From assembly GCA_029449245.1 (NCBI GenBank), contig JANATF010000001.1, positions 3,348,001 to 3,412,000 of the forward strand: DNA of 64,000 nucleotides, written 5' to 3'. The stretch is from Mortierella alpina (lineage: Eukaryota > Mortierellomycota > Mortierellomycetes > Mortierellales > Mortierellaceae). This document shows positions 13,001 to 24,451 of the stretch, one piece after another (positions within the stretch are counted from its first letter, which is position 1; each line of letters starts with the position of its first letter). A program made the position numbers and the translations under genes. Under the pieces are notes generated by a model, which was not told the origin of the DNA, searched no databases, and worked only from the letters and a program-made list of their open reading frames with translations.

Positions 13001-13991
13001 TGTCAGTCAAGTACCTCAATGACGAGCAGTCTACGACACGCTGCATGTCCTCGATGCCGTTTCCCTCTTCGTCTAACACCTGGACTAAATACTGGCCTGG
13101 TGCCTCGGGGCTGGACGCCTCATCACTCAATGTCGTCCACTCTTCCTGGGGCAGCACCCTGCGGACCACGCCACTATACCTGTTGACATGTTAACAGAGC
13201 AGATCAAGCTGTTGTGAGTAAGAGCTTCGGGCATGATTCTTTCATGGTTGATTCTGCTCCCTGTAGGATGCTTACGTTGACTTGCCCCAGGCGACATTGA
13301 CGGGCTCGTTGAGGTAGTATTGGTTTTTGAACTTTGCAAAGGCATCGTCCACCACTGCATCGATCCTGACCGTTTCTATTGTAGATCGAGCGCGTCCAGC
13401 AGTGTCGTTAGCAGTGTCGTTGCAACTTCCTAAAGTCTGGACATAGTGTCTTCATGCTCCTCACGTACGGAACTGCACAAACTCCAGCAATGGCTTTCGA
13501 AGTTGAGGAGGAAATTTGTTGGCGACCATGGACTTTTCCTTATGTTCAGACTCGAGCGCTTCCTCGTAGGTCAAGCCCGACTTTCCAGTAGTCTCGCACT
13601 GCCAGGTCCTTTGTCGGTAAAAGAAGAACCGGTTGATGTAATCCCTGTTGAAGAGAACATTGTAGACAGCGACAAGGTGGTATGCGCCGATCAACGAGTG
13701 GAGAATTCCCGTCAAGAGGCAGATCGGATATCAAAAAGTCGTTATGCAGCGCATAACAGCAGGTATAGAAAACGAAGAAGCGCAAGAGGAAAACAAACGT
13801 CAGCAAGCGCCATCAAGGCATAGAGACAATCGTTTGAGGACCCAAGCCGAGCTTTTGAAGCAATGCTCGTACTCATAAGTCGTGAAGATCTCGTTGGTGA
13901 ACCGCATGACATAAACGGGCGTGTTCTTCTCAAAGTCATCGGCATTTGGTGGCGGCACAGGCTTGATCGCCTTTCGTTTGAGGAGCGGCAT
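10064..13991 (-). CDS. ITC1: ITC1/ACF1-type accessory subunit of ISWI chromatin remodeller
   Basis: Twelve exons (13991-13873, 13644-13469, 13375-13276, 13179-13015, 12911-12815, 12723-12628, 12540-11854, 11763-11591, 11491-11411, 11327-11193, 11096-10385, 10285-10064) join in phase to 920 residues. An N-terminal WAC domain (residues 1-95) starts MPLLKRKAIKPVPPP and carries YRQRTWQCETTGKSGLTYEEA. A DDT domain (about residues 310-370) carries WQFLNSFTEPLKLSPFGMKD, and WHIM/WSD motifs include DRFFNRYWYFDG and WGYYGEPEQ. In yeast, Itc1 pairs with Isw2 to space nucleosomes and repress genes; WAC binds DNA and DDT/WHIM binds the ATPase. No PHD finger or bromodomain is present, as in yeast Itc1 and unlike animal BAZ1A. 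Charged coiled-coil segments fill residues 600-760. The gene shares its 5' region with histone H1. Confidence 0.92.
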
Positions 13992-14858
13992 GGTGCAGGG
14001 TAGAGTCGGATGGATGGAGCAGTGCAGCTGAGAGATGAGAGCGGGTCCAGCAAAGCGTCAATCTGCCACAGTGGTCACTTGTGCGGCCGATGCCGTCGTG
14101 CTTGTTGGTTGTCGGCTGTTCCCTGTCACGGCTGTCAGGGTAAGGGTTGCTGTTGGATGCACGCGCGGCCGGGGTGTGCTGGCGAGGTGGGTGCTGAGGA
14201 TGTGCGGGCCAGAGGATGCGGGATGGGAGATGCGTGTGGGCGGACAGCGAGGGAGGCTTGAAAATAAATACTAAAAAAAAAACGACGAGGTGAGTGAGTG
14301 GGGAGAGCAAAAAAGAGCGGAGACAAGAAAGCCCAGTCCTGGGCGGGTCAAGAGTGGCGGTCTTACAGGTGCACGCAGCGCTGTCTCTGTCTCTTGCCCG
14401 ATCCTCATGCCCCGCCATGCAGCGCACGCTATGCATGATCATGCAGAGTCGGTCGCCATCCACTCCCTCATCAGACTGACGCAACGAATGGCCTGGCGCA
14501 TGTCTGGGTGCAGTCCGCCGGTGGGTTGCAGAGCACTCATGGCAGAGAGGATCACTCAACACCCACCTTCTCCTAGGGCGGAATTTTATCGCGACCAGTC
14601 GCACAGCCCTTGCGATCATTTGGGCGCGTCCGCCCAGCACGCGTTTTTGGTTTTTGCAACCTTGCCCAAATTGTATTTTTGGAGTCGTTTCCTCGCCGCT
14701 TGGGGATTTTTTCTGCTTTTTCCTTCTTTCTTCAACCACATCCCATCCCATTCCTCATCCGAAATCAGCTCCTGTTGACAAGCGCTCTGCTACTCGATAT
14801 CCTCAGCTCCACCAGAACTCACCCACCTAACCACAGCACCCAACCAGCACCTTTCAAA
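13992..14858. promoter_or_regulatory. Shared divergent promoter region, ITC1 / histone H1
   Basis: 867 bp separate the start codons of two divergent chromatin genes. The half next to H1 ends in a C/A-rich leader, and an ACGCGT hexamer lies at 14639-14644. A 271-codon minus-strand frame crosses the region and the ITC1 first exon, but it is out of frame with ITC1 and has no conserved features. Confidence 0.6.
14639..14644. promoter_or_regulatory. MCB-like element ACGCGT
   Basis: ACGCGT is the MluI cell-cycle box that drives G1/S transcription in yeasts. This copy is 215 bp before the H1 start codon, a plausible position for an S-phase gene. A single hexamer is weak evidence, and other copies occur in this window by chance (for example near 4613). 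Confidence 0.35.
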
Positions 14859-16069
14859 ATGACCACCGCTCGCACCAAGAAGGACGACTCTGCTGCCGCC
14901 CCTGCCGCGGCCGCCCCTGTCAAGGCTACTGCCACCAAGAAGGCCAAGGCTGCTGCCCCCAAGAAGGACTCTGAGCACCCCACCTACAAGGTATGTTAAG
15001 GCTGCCCATGCTAGTACTCTCAACATCAACGAGACCCACTTGCCCCTTCGTCTTCGGTGTCGTTTTTCTCTTTTTTTTTTCTTCCAAAAAAAAGCTGGCT
15101 CAGGACCATGGTGAAAAATATGGGTGAAAAGCGTTACCAAAGTCCTACCAGACCTTTTTGCTCCACCATTCTGGGTCAGGAGGCTCCAGCTGTGCTCTCT
15201 TGGTGCATAGCTACCTGCCTGAGAGACTGTCTGCTCATTCCTGGCACCGGTTGCACTTTTTGAAGCTCATCTCGCCCACTATTCCAACCACCCACAAAAA
15301 AAAAATGCAGAGCGACAAATTTTTTTTCTCGTTTCTGACTTGGGGTCGGAGGGCATAAAGTGCATGATGATGAACACATCCTCACATATCAATGTCTCTT
15401 TCTCCTGATCGTGCCTCAATAGGACATGATCATTGCTGCTCTTGTCCACCTCAAGGAACGCAACGGCTCGTCGCGCCAAGCATTGAAGAAGTACATCCAG
15501 GGTAACTACTCGGTCGGCGAGAGCTCGGATCAGCACTTCAACGCCGCGATCAAGCGTGGAGTCGAGGCTGGCGACTTTTTGCAGCCCAAGGGCAGCTCTG
15601 GCCCCGTCAAGCTGGCTAAGAAGGAGCCCAAGAAGAAGGTTGTCAAGGAGAAGAAGGAGCCCAAGGAGAAGAAGGCCAAGAAGCCTGCTGCCAAGAAGGC
15701 CGCCGCTCCCAAGAAGGCCGCTGCCAAGAAGGAGACCACCAAGGTACAGTGACGACTCATCGACACACAATGGCTCCGATATGGATCAATGGACAGAAAG
15801 GGCGCTCTCGTCTCCAGGAGGAGATGCCGAGCTCGATTATTTTTGAGTGAGCTGCCATGTGACCCAGTGTTCACACGACCTTTTTTTTCTCATTTCCTCA
15901 CCTGCACCAATAGAAGGCAGCACCAAAGAAGGCTACCGCTGTCAAGAAGGCCACCAAGAAGGCCGAGGCAAAGAAGCCCGCTGCCAAGAAGGCCGCTGCC
16001 GCCAAGACCGCTGCTCCCAAGGAGAAGAAGGCAAAAGCTACCAAGAAGGCTGCTGCGACCAAGGCCTAA
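14859..16069 (+). CDS. H1: Linker histone H1
   Basis: Three exons (14859-14990, 15423-15743, 15914-16069) give 202 residues. The N-terminal tail (1-38) is Ala/Lys/Thr-rich. A winged-helix globular H15 domain spans about residues 40-115, beginning [20 protein letters not shown] and containing [13 protein letters not shown]. The C-terminal 85 residues are almost only Lys, Ala and Pro ([15 protein letters not shown] type), as expected for the DNA-neutralising tail. It binds linker DNA and compacts chromatin. Intron 1 (432 nt) is among the longest in the window and falls between the tail and the globular domain. Codon use is strongly biased to C-ending codons and AAG, consistent with high expression. 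The gene is divergent from the ITC1-type remodeller gene. Confidence 0.95.
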
Positions 16070-16604
16070 GGAAACGGCCCAGACACCACGATTTTGCTTT
16101 GTTTTTTTCTTCGTTCTTCACCTTTGAATCTTTCTTTTTTCGTTTGGGAGCTGGTCGAGGAAGTTCGCCTGTTGGAAGCATCGGGATCTGACGATAGGAC
16201 AAGCACACTCCATCGGGAGTTGGCACTTGGACAAGCGGAATCTCCTTGTTCTCCTCGTCTCATGTTATATATATCATCCACCCTGTTCATCAGCTTGCTG
16301 GTTATATCTTTGCCCCTGCTTGCCAGAGTACTCCTTTACTACCTGCCCCCACTCTCTCTGTATCAAAACTGTACTTTTTTTTCCGTGTTGCTGAATAAAA
16401 TATGAAAAACTCGATGCCGTATCCTGTGCAACCCATCGCGTTTCCAGGTCGCGGGACTGCAGCGCCCACTCGTGTCTACAGTTCCTGTACGTCAATTGAA
16501 TCATGCACGGAAATACAGTCCAGCGCTCTCAATTTCCTTCCATCACCATCGGGCATTTTTTTTTTACCTCAACACCATCACTACAATCCACCTCCATCAC
16601 CATC
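16070..16604. other. H1 3' region and EB1 promoter
   Basis: 535 bp between two tandem genes. An AATAAA at 16394-16399 is a likely H1 polyadenylation signal, giving a 3' UTR of about 340 nt. The last 100 bp before 16605 are C/A/T-rich leader of EB1. No gene is seen. Confidence 0.6.
16394..16399 (+). promoter_or_regulatory. Polyadenylation signal AATAAA
   Basis: Canonical hexamer 325 bp after the H1 stop codon, preceded by a T-rich stretch. It suggests that this linker histone mRNA is polyadenylated. Confidence 0.45.
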
Positions 16605-18147
16605 ATGTCTGAGAGCAGAGGAGAACTTATCGCTTGGGTCAACGAACTTTTGCAGCTCAACTACACCAAGGTTGAGCAGCTGGGAACAGGTACAACAACA
16701 ACCCCATGCCACGCGGGCCGCACCTCCATCCTGTCATCCTCCTTAAACCTCAGGACACGACTTGTATCCCCACATTCATGCCACTAAAGAGATACCTGGC
16801 TCCTTCGAGACCGACTACGCTTGAATGCTGCACAAGCTTTTTGGTCATCTGCCACTTTCATCCCAGCACGCGACATCGTTTTCGTTGGTGCTTGCTCTTC
16901 TCATCCCGTGTGAAGAAAAAAAACAACGTTTACGTGTGACTAACACCCTTTGTCACTCTCGTCGTGACCACAGGCGCCGCCTATGCCCAGATTATGGACT
17001 CCATCTACGGTATGGCAGCACTATTACCAGACGTGATAACATCGAGGATTTTGATATACAGCAACATGGAGACCCGCACATGCATACTGATAGCACTCTT
17101 GGCAAACTCTTTCACGTGCAGTCAACCTCCCCATGTCGAGGGTCAAGTTTGCTACCAAGCACGAGTATGAGTATCTTGGAAACTACAAGGTCCTTCAGAC
17201 CTGTTTTACCAACCATAAGATTGACAAGGTACTGTCGACACAGCAGCCAATGTGCTCGCGCATGAAAAGAGAAAGAAAAGTGCGCTCGCCACCCACTAAC
17301 TCCTGTTTGAGAGCTATAAACCAATCACTGACACCATTCTTTTGTCATAGGCCATTCCCATTGATCGCCTCATGAAGTGTAAAATGCAGGACAACCTCGA
17401 GTTCTTGCAGTGGCTCAAGAAGTTTTGGGATCGCAACTTCCCTGGCGATCCTTACGATGCTGTCGCTCGCAGAGGTGCCAACGAGCCCGTGTCTGCCGCT
17501 AACCGTTCCACCACCGCCCCTGTCAGGAGGGCAATGAACAACGGAGGCAAGTGGCGTCCTGAAATGCAACTCAGTGCTGGATTAGCGCAAGCCTTTTCCG
17601 TCGCAGATTGTCTGACCAATTTTGCCTCTCCTTCCCTCTCTCTCTCTCTTCTCTCTCTCTCCCCTTCCCTTCGTTGCTGCGCCTTGGTCTCTATCCTTCT
17701 TAGCCAACCGATCAATGACAGGACATCTTTCAGCGGCTGCTAACAGATCTCATCGTGGACCAAGTCCCGACCATGCTGTTATTCAGAGTCTGCAGAAGGA
17801 ACTCCAGGAGGAGCGCAACACAGTGGCTGCTCTCGAGAAGGAGCGCGACTTTTATTTTGGAAAGCTCAGAGACATTGAGGTTTTGATCCAGCAGGAGGTC
17901 GAGAAGAACCCCAGCTCTAACAGTCCTCTTCTCAAGGAAATTCAAGCTGTTCTCTACAGCACAGAGGTAAAAGTCGAGCAACTGATATGCGCGTTTTTTG
18001 CGATGACCCTCCATGTTACTGTGAAATCCTCCTGACCTCGCTTTGGCTTCTATGCGTCATTGATATCCATCTATATAGGATGGATTCGAGATTCCTGCTG
18101 AGGAAGCTGCTGCTGATGCAGACGAATACCCTGACGAGACGTTCTAA
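16605..18147 (+). CDS. EB1: Microtubule plus-end tracking protein EB1 (Mal3/Bim1)
   Basis: Six exons (16605-16689, 16974-17009, 17122-17228, 17351-17546, 17704-17966, 18079-18147) give 251 residues. The calponin-homology domain (1-130) has [20 protein letters not shown], the [10 protein letters not shown] helix, and [21 protein letters not shown] Ser/Arg/Ala linker follows, then the coiled coil and EB-homology domain (about 175-235), for example [18 protein letters not shown] with the conserved Phe-Tyr-Phe core. EB1 binds growing microtubule ends and recruits partners with SxIP or CAP-Gly motifs. The protein ends DEYPDETF, an acidic-aromatic tail like the EEY/F tail bound by CAP-Gly domains. 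Intron 4 has a GC donor (GAG/GCAAGT at 17547). Exon 2 is only 36 nt. Confidence 0.94.
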
Positions 18148-18522
18148 ACAAAACACACTGGATGATCGCAATATCCCACACAACATAACTTCTTTTTCAG
18201 CTTGGCCATCATTTCGATAAAGCACTTTTTTTCATACCGCAAATGGCACCTGCAAAGTCTCGGATCGTAAGATTTGTATATCGCTGATGGAGCTGGCGAT
18301 GCTTGTCGCCTCTTTGTCCTAGACTGATGAGTACCTGGTATACGCTCTTGGTATCGCAACAGCAACAGGAGAGTGAGTCGGCGCTCGCATGAACAGGTAG
18401 ACTGTGGACCATTCGCGATCCGCCCCTTAAATCTAGCGAAAGAAAATACATTGCTCTAAAACTCCAATGGAATCAATCCCATTCACCGCAACCAACCAAA
18501 CCACCTCGGCAGACTAATCAAC
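18148..18522. other. EB1 / DRG2 intergenic spacer
   Basis: 375 bp between two tandem genes. I see no further gene or clear promoter motif. Confidence 0.5.
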
Positions 18523-20474
18523 ATGGTAGGGAACACCACCAGCACGCTTGGGAGTATCAAAGGAATGAGAACGAAAACGGAAGTCACCTGGAGAAGCGAT
18601 GAGCCTAACGCCCAGGTTGTCTGTTTCCTCCATGTGCTGTAGGGTATCCTGGAAAAGATCGCTGACATTGAGAAGGAAATCTCAAAGACGCAGAAGAACA
18701 AGGGTAAACGCAGGAGATGGGCGACGCAGCAACTTGACTCAGGAGCTTCCACCTCATAGGAACTTGTACCCTGACACCGTTTTGCGCCTTTCGCCTGCAT
18801 CACAAACTTTAGCTACGGAGTACCATTTGGGTCTGTTGAAGGCCAAGTTAGCCAAATATCGCGTACAGCTTTTGGATCCCGGCAAGAGTGCCGTCAAGGT
18901 ACGTACGGTGTCCCGCAGATTATCTTACACCGTCCTCAGGGGTTTCCCACAGCCGATCGTCTAACGCCGAGGAAGCTCTTTTTCTCACTTACCTAGGGAG
19001 AAGGATTCGATGTTATGAAATCGGGCGATGCGCGAGTGGCACTGATTGGGTTCCCGTCTGTTGGAAAGTCGACCTTGCTGAACAAGCTGACCAACACCCA
19101 CTCAGAGGCATGCGCATATGAGTTCACGACTTTGACATGTATCCCAGGAAAGATCGAGTACAACGGAGCCAACATCCAGCTGTTGGATCTGCCTGGAATT
19201 ATTGAGGGAGCCGCCCAAGGCAAAGGACGTGGTCGTCAGGTAAACATGGATCATACAACGAACTGCCTGGAACCCAGAAACAGATGATCTGACAAGTTAT
19301 TGGCATTATACTCTGTAGGTTATTGCTGTTGCAAGAACAGCAGACTTGATTATGATTATGCTGGACGCAACCAAATCTGCCACTCAAAGGGAAAAGCTCG
19401 AGAGCGAGTTGGAAGCAGTCGGCATTCGATTGAACACCCAGCGACCCAATGTCTACTTCAAGGTATGCTTCATCATGGCGCTCAGTATTGACTTTGATCA
19501 CAAGTCGCGTTCATCATTCGCTCTTGACTCACTAGGAACGAACCTATATGCTCTATGAATAGATTAAAACTGGAGGCGGCATCAGTTTCAACGCAACCTG
19601 CAAGCTGACGACACTGACAGAAAAGATGGTGCACCATATTCTTCACGACTACAGTACGTCTCATCTGGACCTTGGTCTTTTTTTGAGCTTTTTCGCCCAA
19701 ATGGATTACTTAACACAAGTACCTCCCGACGACTTTTAGGAATTTTCAATGCTGAGGTCTTGATCCGCGAGGACATCACTGTGGATGAGTTTATTGATGT
19801 CGTTCTAGGCAACCGCAAGTATATCCAAGCAATCTACGTAAGCACTCTCCATACTTTTTGCTCGATGATAATGTTTATCTATGATTTTCGCGGAGCTCAC
19901 TGTAGAACGAGCTGACCACATTTGGCTCACAATCTTTGTCTTTTTTAAACGTCTGCCGCGCTCGCCTTCAGTGCTACAACAAGATCGATTCCATCACGAT
20001 CGAGCAAGTGGATGAGCTGGCCCGCACACCTCAGACATTAGTGGTGAGTTGTGAGATGGATCTGAACATGGACTTTTTGGTGGAGACGATCTGGAAGAAC
20101 CTGAGGCTGCTGCGCGTGTATACCAAGAAGAGAGGCGAGTACCCCGATTTTGAGGGCGGTCTCATTATCCGTGCTGGATCAACGATCGAGCATGTCTGCC
20201 ATGCCATCCATAGGTCGCTGGTAGCAGAATTCAAGTACGCCCTTGTGTGGGGTCGCTCTGCAAAGCACAATCCCCAACGCGTGGGTCTGTCTCACCTGGT
20301 TGATAACGAGGATGTGGTAAGTTGTTCTTAGTTGCATGCAAGGTTGTTAAATTACATTTTAGTGTCCCCCACCTTGTGTCGCCCTTGGCAGCGATCAAAG
20401 CGTTTATCTGACTCTGTTCTCCTTTCTTTTTGACTGTTTATGTCATGCAGATTCAAGTGGTGAAGCGTCGCTGA
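18523..20474 (+). CDS. DRG2: Developmentally regulated GTP-binding protein 2 (DRG2/RBG2)
   Basis: Nine exons (18523-18525, 18643-18703, 18813-18898, 18997-19239, 19319-19462, 19563-19653, 19740-19837, 19972-20316, 20451-20474) give 364 residues, the normal length of DRG2. The N-terminus [20 protein letters not shown] and the C-terminal NPQRVGL and VIQVVKR fit DRG2 better than DRG1. GTPase motifs: G1 [10 protein letters not shown]2 YEFTTLT, G3 DLPG, G4 NKID; a C-terminal TGS domain follows. Rbg2 acts in the cytosol with its partner Gir2 (DFRP2) on translating ribosomes. Exon 1 contributes only the ATG: the donor follows it directly, and GGT begins after the acceptor at 18641-18642. This is supported because the next codons read exactly as the conserved DRG2 N-terminus. 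Confidence 0.93.
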
Positions 20475-22116
20475 GGGAAGAAAAGAGGTGAATTCAAATA
20501 TACAAAAAAGATAAACCCGCAGTTGTTGGACCTTGTTCTAGATGATGTATGGACTCGAGGCTCATTTGCAGGTGCACGGTGCCAAATGTCCCACTCAGTC
20601 GCGACCCTGCTGCTGGTCTTTTGCGCACTACAAGCGGAACAGTTACCGCGCATTCCTGTTGTGCTCTCAGCTCGGTCGTGTGTGTAACACTTATATTTCG
20701 GCTGTTTTGCTCAAGACATGAGGCACTGGGCGCGTAAATTTTAGATTTGGTTGGGCGAACATCTTGAAGAAAGTTCGTAACGGACTTTTTATGTTTCTCT
20801 TGAATCTGTTTGCACCTTTGCGCACCCTTCGCCCCGGCGGATTGGTCGAGGCACCTGGTTGTATTTATGACCGGCGGGGGCGGTCGATGTTTGCTCCTCT
20901 TAGAACTGCAGTGCACTCATGGGGAAAATAGAAGCAAGGGATGCCTTCCATCAGCAAGTACGTAGGACGCGAACTACTTCCTTCTTCCCGGGTTGAGTTA
21001 GGTCGTAAGCCTGAGCAATGCAGGCTCATGGCGCTCATATCTCTCTCGCGAGCGAACTGCTCACTCCTCTTTGCCCTCCCTTTCGACTGTTTAATCTCTT
21101 TGCTCATGTCGGTACCTTTTACGATTGCAACTACGTTCGGTCGCTGGCTGCGCTAGACCAAAAGCGAGGTGCCATTGTCTCAATAACCTACTGTGCACGG
21201 CGGTGGACCCCATGTACGCTGGCAGGAAAAAAACGAACCGCTCAACCGACAGTAGTTGTTTTTTTTGTCACGCAACGCTGTTTGGTCGCTGTGTGTGCCG
21301 TGTTGCTTTTGGGTGGGCCAATTTATATTTTCACATTCCGTCAGCGACCTTGTTTTGACACCTTTTCTTCACTCCTCACTTTCGTCAAGGTTGCCGCTTA
21401 TAATTTACCTCCGAGTGGGCCCCCCTCGAGCGTTTGTCGTTGTTTCTTCTTCAAAGGTCAGTCCACCAGTCAGTCCGCCAGTCAGTCAGTCAGCCTGTGA
21501 AGAGATGCAACTCCCCCTGGCTATTTTTCCCGTGTATTGGATTTATCATTGTGCAGCCAGGGTTGCGCTACCTGTTTCACTGTGCCTGAGCGAGGGTCGA
21601 GTGTGTTGTTTTTTGTCGCCGAGTTCTCAACCCCTCACACTCTTAACCTTCTCCTTGTTCCTGGCCAAACACACCCCTCCATCTGCATTCTACAGGAGAT
21701 ATGGAGATATGGAGAGATGGTATGGACAGCAATGAATGTGCATGCACTAGACTACTAGACTACACAGACAACTGTGTCAGCGTCCTTCTGCTCTCGCGGC
21801 ACGCTGCGACATGTCGTAGGGCTGGCCCATACCTTCGCCTTCCTTATTAAGGCCCGTCGGTCTCTTCCACTTTTTCAGCCCTTTTCTTTTTTTTTCTCTT
21901 CTTTTCTTTTTTCTCTCCTCCACCTTCTTGTCCCTTGTCTCTCTCTCTGTGTCTCTTGTCGCTCTCTCTCTTCTCCATTGGCTCGACTCATTCACCCCCC
22001 CCCCCCTTTCCCTCCGTCTCTTATTTTCCGCCACCAAGAAGACTGACTCCTCCATCTCGACTTGTCCCTGCTCTCCTCGACCCCTGCCATTCCTCTCCTC
22101 CGCCTGGACATTCTAG
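20475..22116. other. Intergenic region, DRG2 / kelch gene
   Basis: 1.64 kb without a convincing gene. It holds the DRG2 3' UTR, a short GTCAGTCC-type repeat near 21457-21495, and from about 21860 a strong C/T tract with a C10 run that forms the leader of the kelch gene. Confidence 0.65.
21457..21495 (+). repeat. Short tandem repeat, GTCAGTCCACCA type
   Basis: Two 12-bp units of GTCAGTCC(A/G)CCA are followed by three GTCA tetramers. Noncoding, in the promoter side of the kelch gene. Confidence 0.75.
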
Positions 22117-24362
22117 ATGAAGGTCATCTTCTCCATCCTGGCGGCATTTGCTGTCATCACAACCGCCAGTGCTGACCCCGCAAAAGGCACCATCGGCCAT
22201 ACCGCCACTCTGATTGACAACACCGTCTTTATTCAGGGAGGCTCTCAAGCAGCGGGCCAAGCAACCAATACAGCCTATTCCATCATCCTCGGACAACCGG
22301 GCGGTTACAAAAATGCAACGTTCCTGGATATCACAAAGCTGAGCAACTTCCAAGCAAGAGACTTTCACATCTCGATGAAGACCGAGGGCGGTATCATGGT
22401 CAACTGTGGAACGCTTGATGGCACGACGACCTCGTGCGACGTGTTCAATCCTATCAAGTACAACAGCTCTGTCATGGCGTCAACGACTCCTCCTCCTGTG
22501 CGAGGTGGTATGGCCGTCGGTATTTCGAACTTGAGAGGGCAGGCCTACATCGTTGGAGGTGGTACAGCGGCCGCTCCATCGGCGGAAATGAGTGTTTTGA
22601 CAACATCCTCGGACTTGAAATGGAGATCTGGCACCACAATGCCATTAGCTTTGATATACCATACTGCGACATTTGTTGAGGGTAACGTGAAGGGGTTGGT
22701 TGTACTCGGTGGGCAGACTCCAGGCGGGGCTATAGGATTGGGGTCTGCATCCGTCTATTCGAGCACAAGCTCAAACTGGAGTACCCAGTAAGTTTTACCT
22801 GCAGTTTACGTAGATCTAACTTGGAAGCCTGCTAGCCCTATGCTGACAAGCTCTTGCTCTCCTTAGAACTCTCTCGGGTACCGCTCCAGCAGCTAGATTC
22901 GGACATACAGCTGTGAATGACGGCAGTGGGACCATCTATGTTTATGGCGGTTTGCCTGCAGCTAACGGAGCACCTTTAAACGACGTTTTTGCTTTGGACA
23001 CGTCAAACTGGGCCTGGAGAAGAATTGCTGTTACTGCCGAGGCTCGAGCATTCCATGCCTCAGTCCTGTTGCCCGACAACACTATTCTGCACACTTTCGG
23101 TAAGTGCCACTCTCACATGCAGCTAAGCCGATGCAGGCTCAGAGCGCGCCTACTGAAGCTCCCGCTTGTGCTGGGATGCATGAGGGAGGATATATGCGCA
23201 TATTTTTTTTTTGATCGGGCAGGAGGGGGGTGGAATGAGGGGCTTTATCCCAGGGTTAAGCAGTTTGATGCTAATTGTGTGTCACACGGACTGCAGCAAA
23301 AAGACACGGCTCAAAGTCTCACCCTGACACCCCTTTTCTGTCATTCTCATTTTGAATTGAGTGTAGGTCAAAGCGGTCCTTTAGCGGCAAATGCGATCAA
23401 CACCTTCGCTCTTCATGATCTGAAAACTAACAGCTGGGACCCATCCACCCCCAACTTTGTCGTTGCGACCGAGTCGCCCAACAAGCCCCCAGGTACGGCT
23501 CCTTTCTCTGTACACTTCATCTCGTACCTAAAACAGTTACACACACAGCCACTGGCCAATTGGAAGCACAGCACCGAAATTAACGCACGTCGTCGTTCAT
23601 ATCACACTAGACACAAGCAACAACCCTAACGATCCCAACTTCCAGCACCCAGGAACCACCCCTGGTGGCGCCAACAGCACCGATGGCAAAAATTCCACCA
23701 GCAACCTCGGCATGATCCTCGGTATTGTCGTCGGCTGTCTCTTCATCCTCGTCCTCGCCGGTCTCTTTATCCTCCGTCAACGCAGACGCAAGAACGGCCC
23801 CCGTCGCTACACCGTCGGTGGTGGTGCTGGTGGCAAGCTCGGCAAGAACAAGACTGGTGACGCTCACCACAAGTACGAGGAATCCGACAAGACCAAGCTC
23901 GCTCGCTCCTTCACAATCCGCGAACCTGCCGATGCCTATGTCCGCGACGACCGCGACCTGGAACAGAGTCAGCATGGACGCTACAAGTCGGATGGGGACT
24001 CTCGCCACAACAACAACCACGGCAGCGGCAGCGCTCCTTACTATGGTGACCGTCGATCCAGCAACGGTGGCACGATCATTGAGTACGAGTTGACGGACAC
24101 AAGCGGACAGGCGTATGGTCCTGGCAGTGTGGCGGAGCGGAAGCGGTATGTGGAGGAGCAGCAGCGTCAGTTCATGGACGAGTACGATAACATCTATGCA
24201 GCAGGCCCTCCAACCCCAAGAAGCGAGCAGTCGTCGTTGCCCCAGCTTCGTGTCGACCACTCGCCCTCCTTGGGCAGCCGGAGCCCTAGAACACCTAGGA
24301 CGAACTACACCCGCAATGATGGGTATGACGAGGATATTGACTCGTACTATAATTATAAGTAG
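22117..24362 (+). CDS. Kelch-repeat type I membrane protein
   Basis: Four exons (22117-22787, 22867-23099, 23367-23492, 23611-24362) give 593 residues. A signal peptide is clear (MKVIFSILAAFAVITTASAD, cleavage near residue 20). The next 360 residues contain kelch/galactose-oxidase-type blades, with hallmarks such as IGHTATLIDNTVFIQGG, GQAYIVGGG, GLVVLGGQ and ARFGHTAVND...IYVYGG. A single membrane helix (MILGIVVGCLFILVLAGLFIL, near residues 396-416) is followed by a basic stop-transfer RQRRRK and a polar tail of about 170 residues rich in Ser, Arg, Asp and Tyr. The topology suggests a cell-surface protein with an extracellular beta-propeller and a cytosolic tail. No galactose-oxidase copper ligands could be assigned, so adhesion or sensing is more likely than oxidase activity. 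Function is not known. Confidence 0.86.
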
Positions 24363-24451
24363 TGGATTTATTTTTTTATACATGCACCAAGCTCCCCTCC
24401 CTCAAAACTCAAAAAAAGAGAACAAGAACTCATCACTGTAATACTTTCTAC

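Noticed and set aside
13936-14751. 271-codon minus-strand frame starting with ATG across the ITC1/H1 promoter
   Set aside because: It overlaps ITC1 exon 1 in another frame, crosses the divergent promoter and shows no conserved domain; ITC1 exon 1 is strongly supported by the WAC domain.
18523-20474. Calling the GTPase DRG1 (RBG1)
   Set aside because: The N-terminus MGILEKI, the 364-residue length and the C-terminal block fit DRG2/RBG2 better.
20494-20916. 140-codon minus-strand frame behind DRG2
   Set aside because: It starts with GTG and has no recognisable domain; it overlaps the DRG2 3' UTR.
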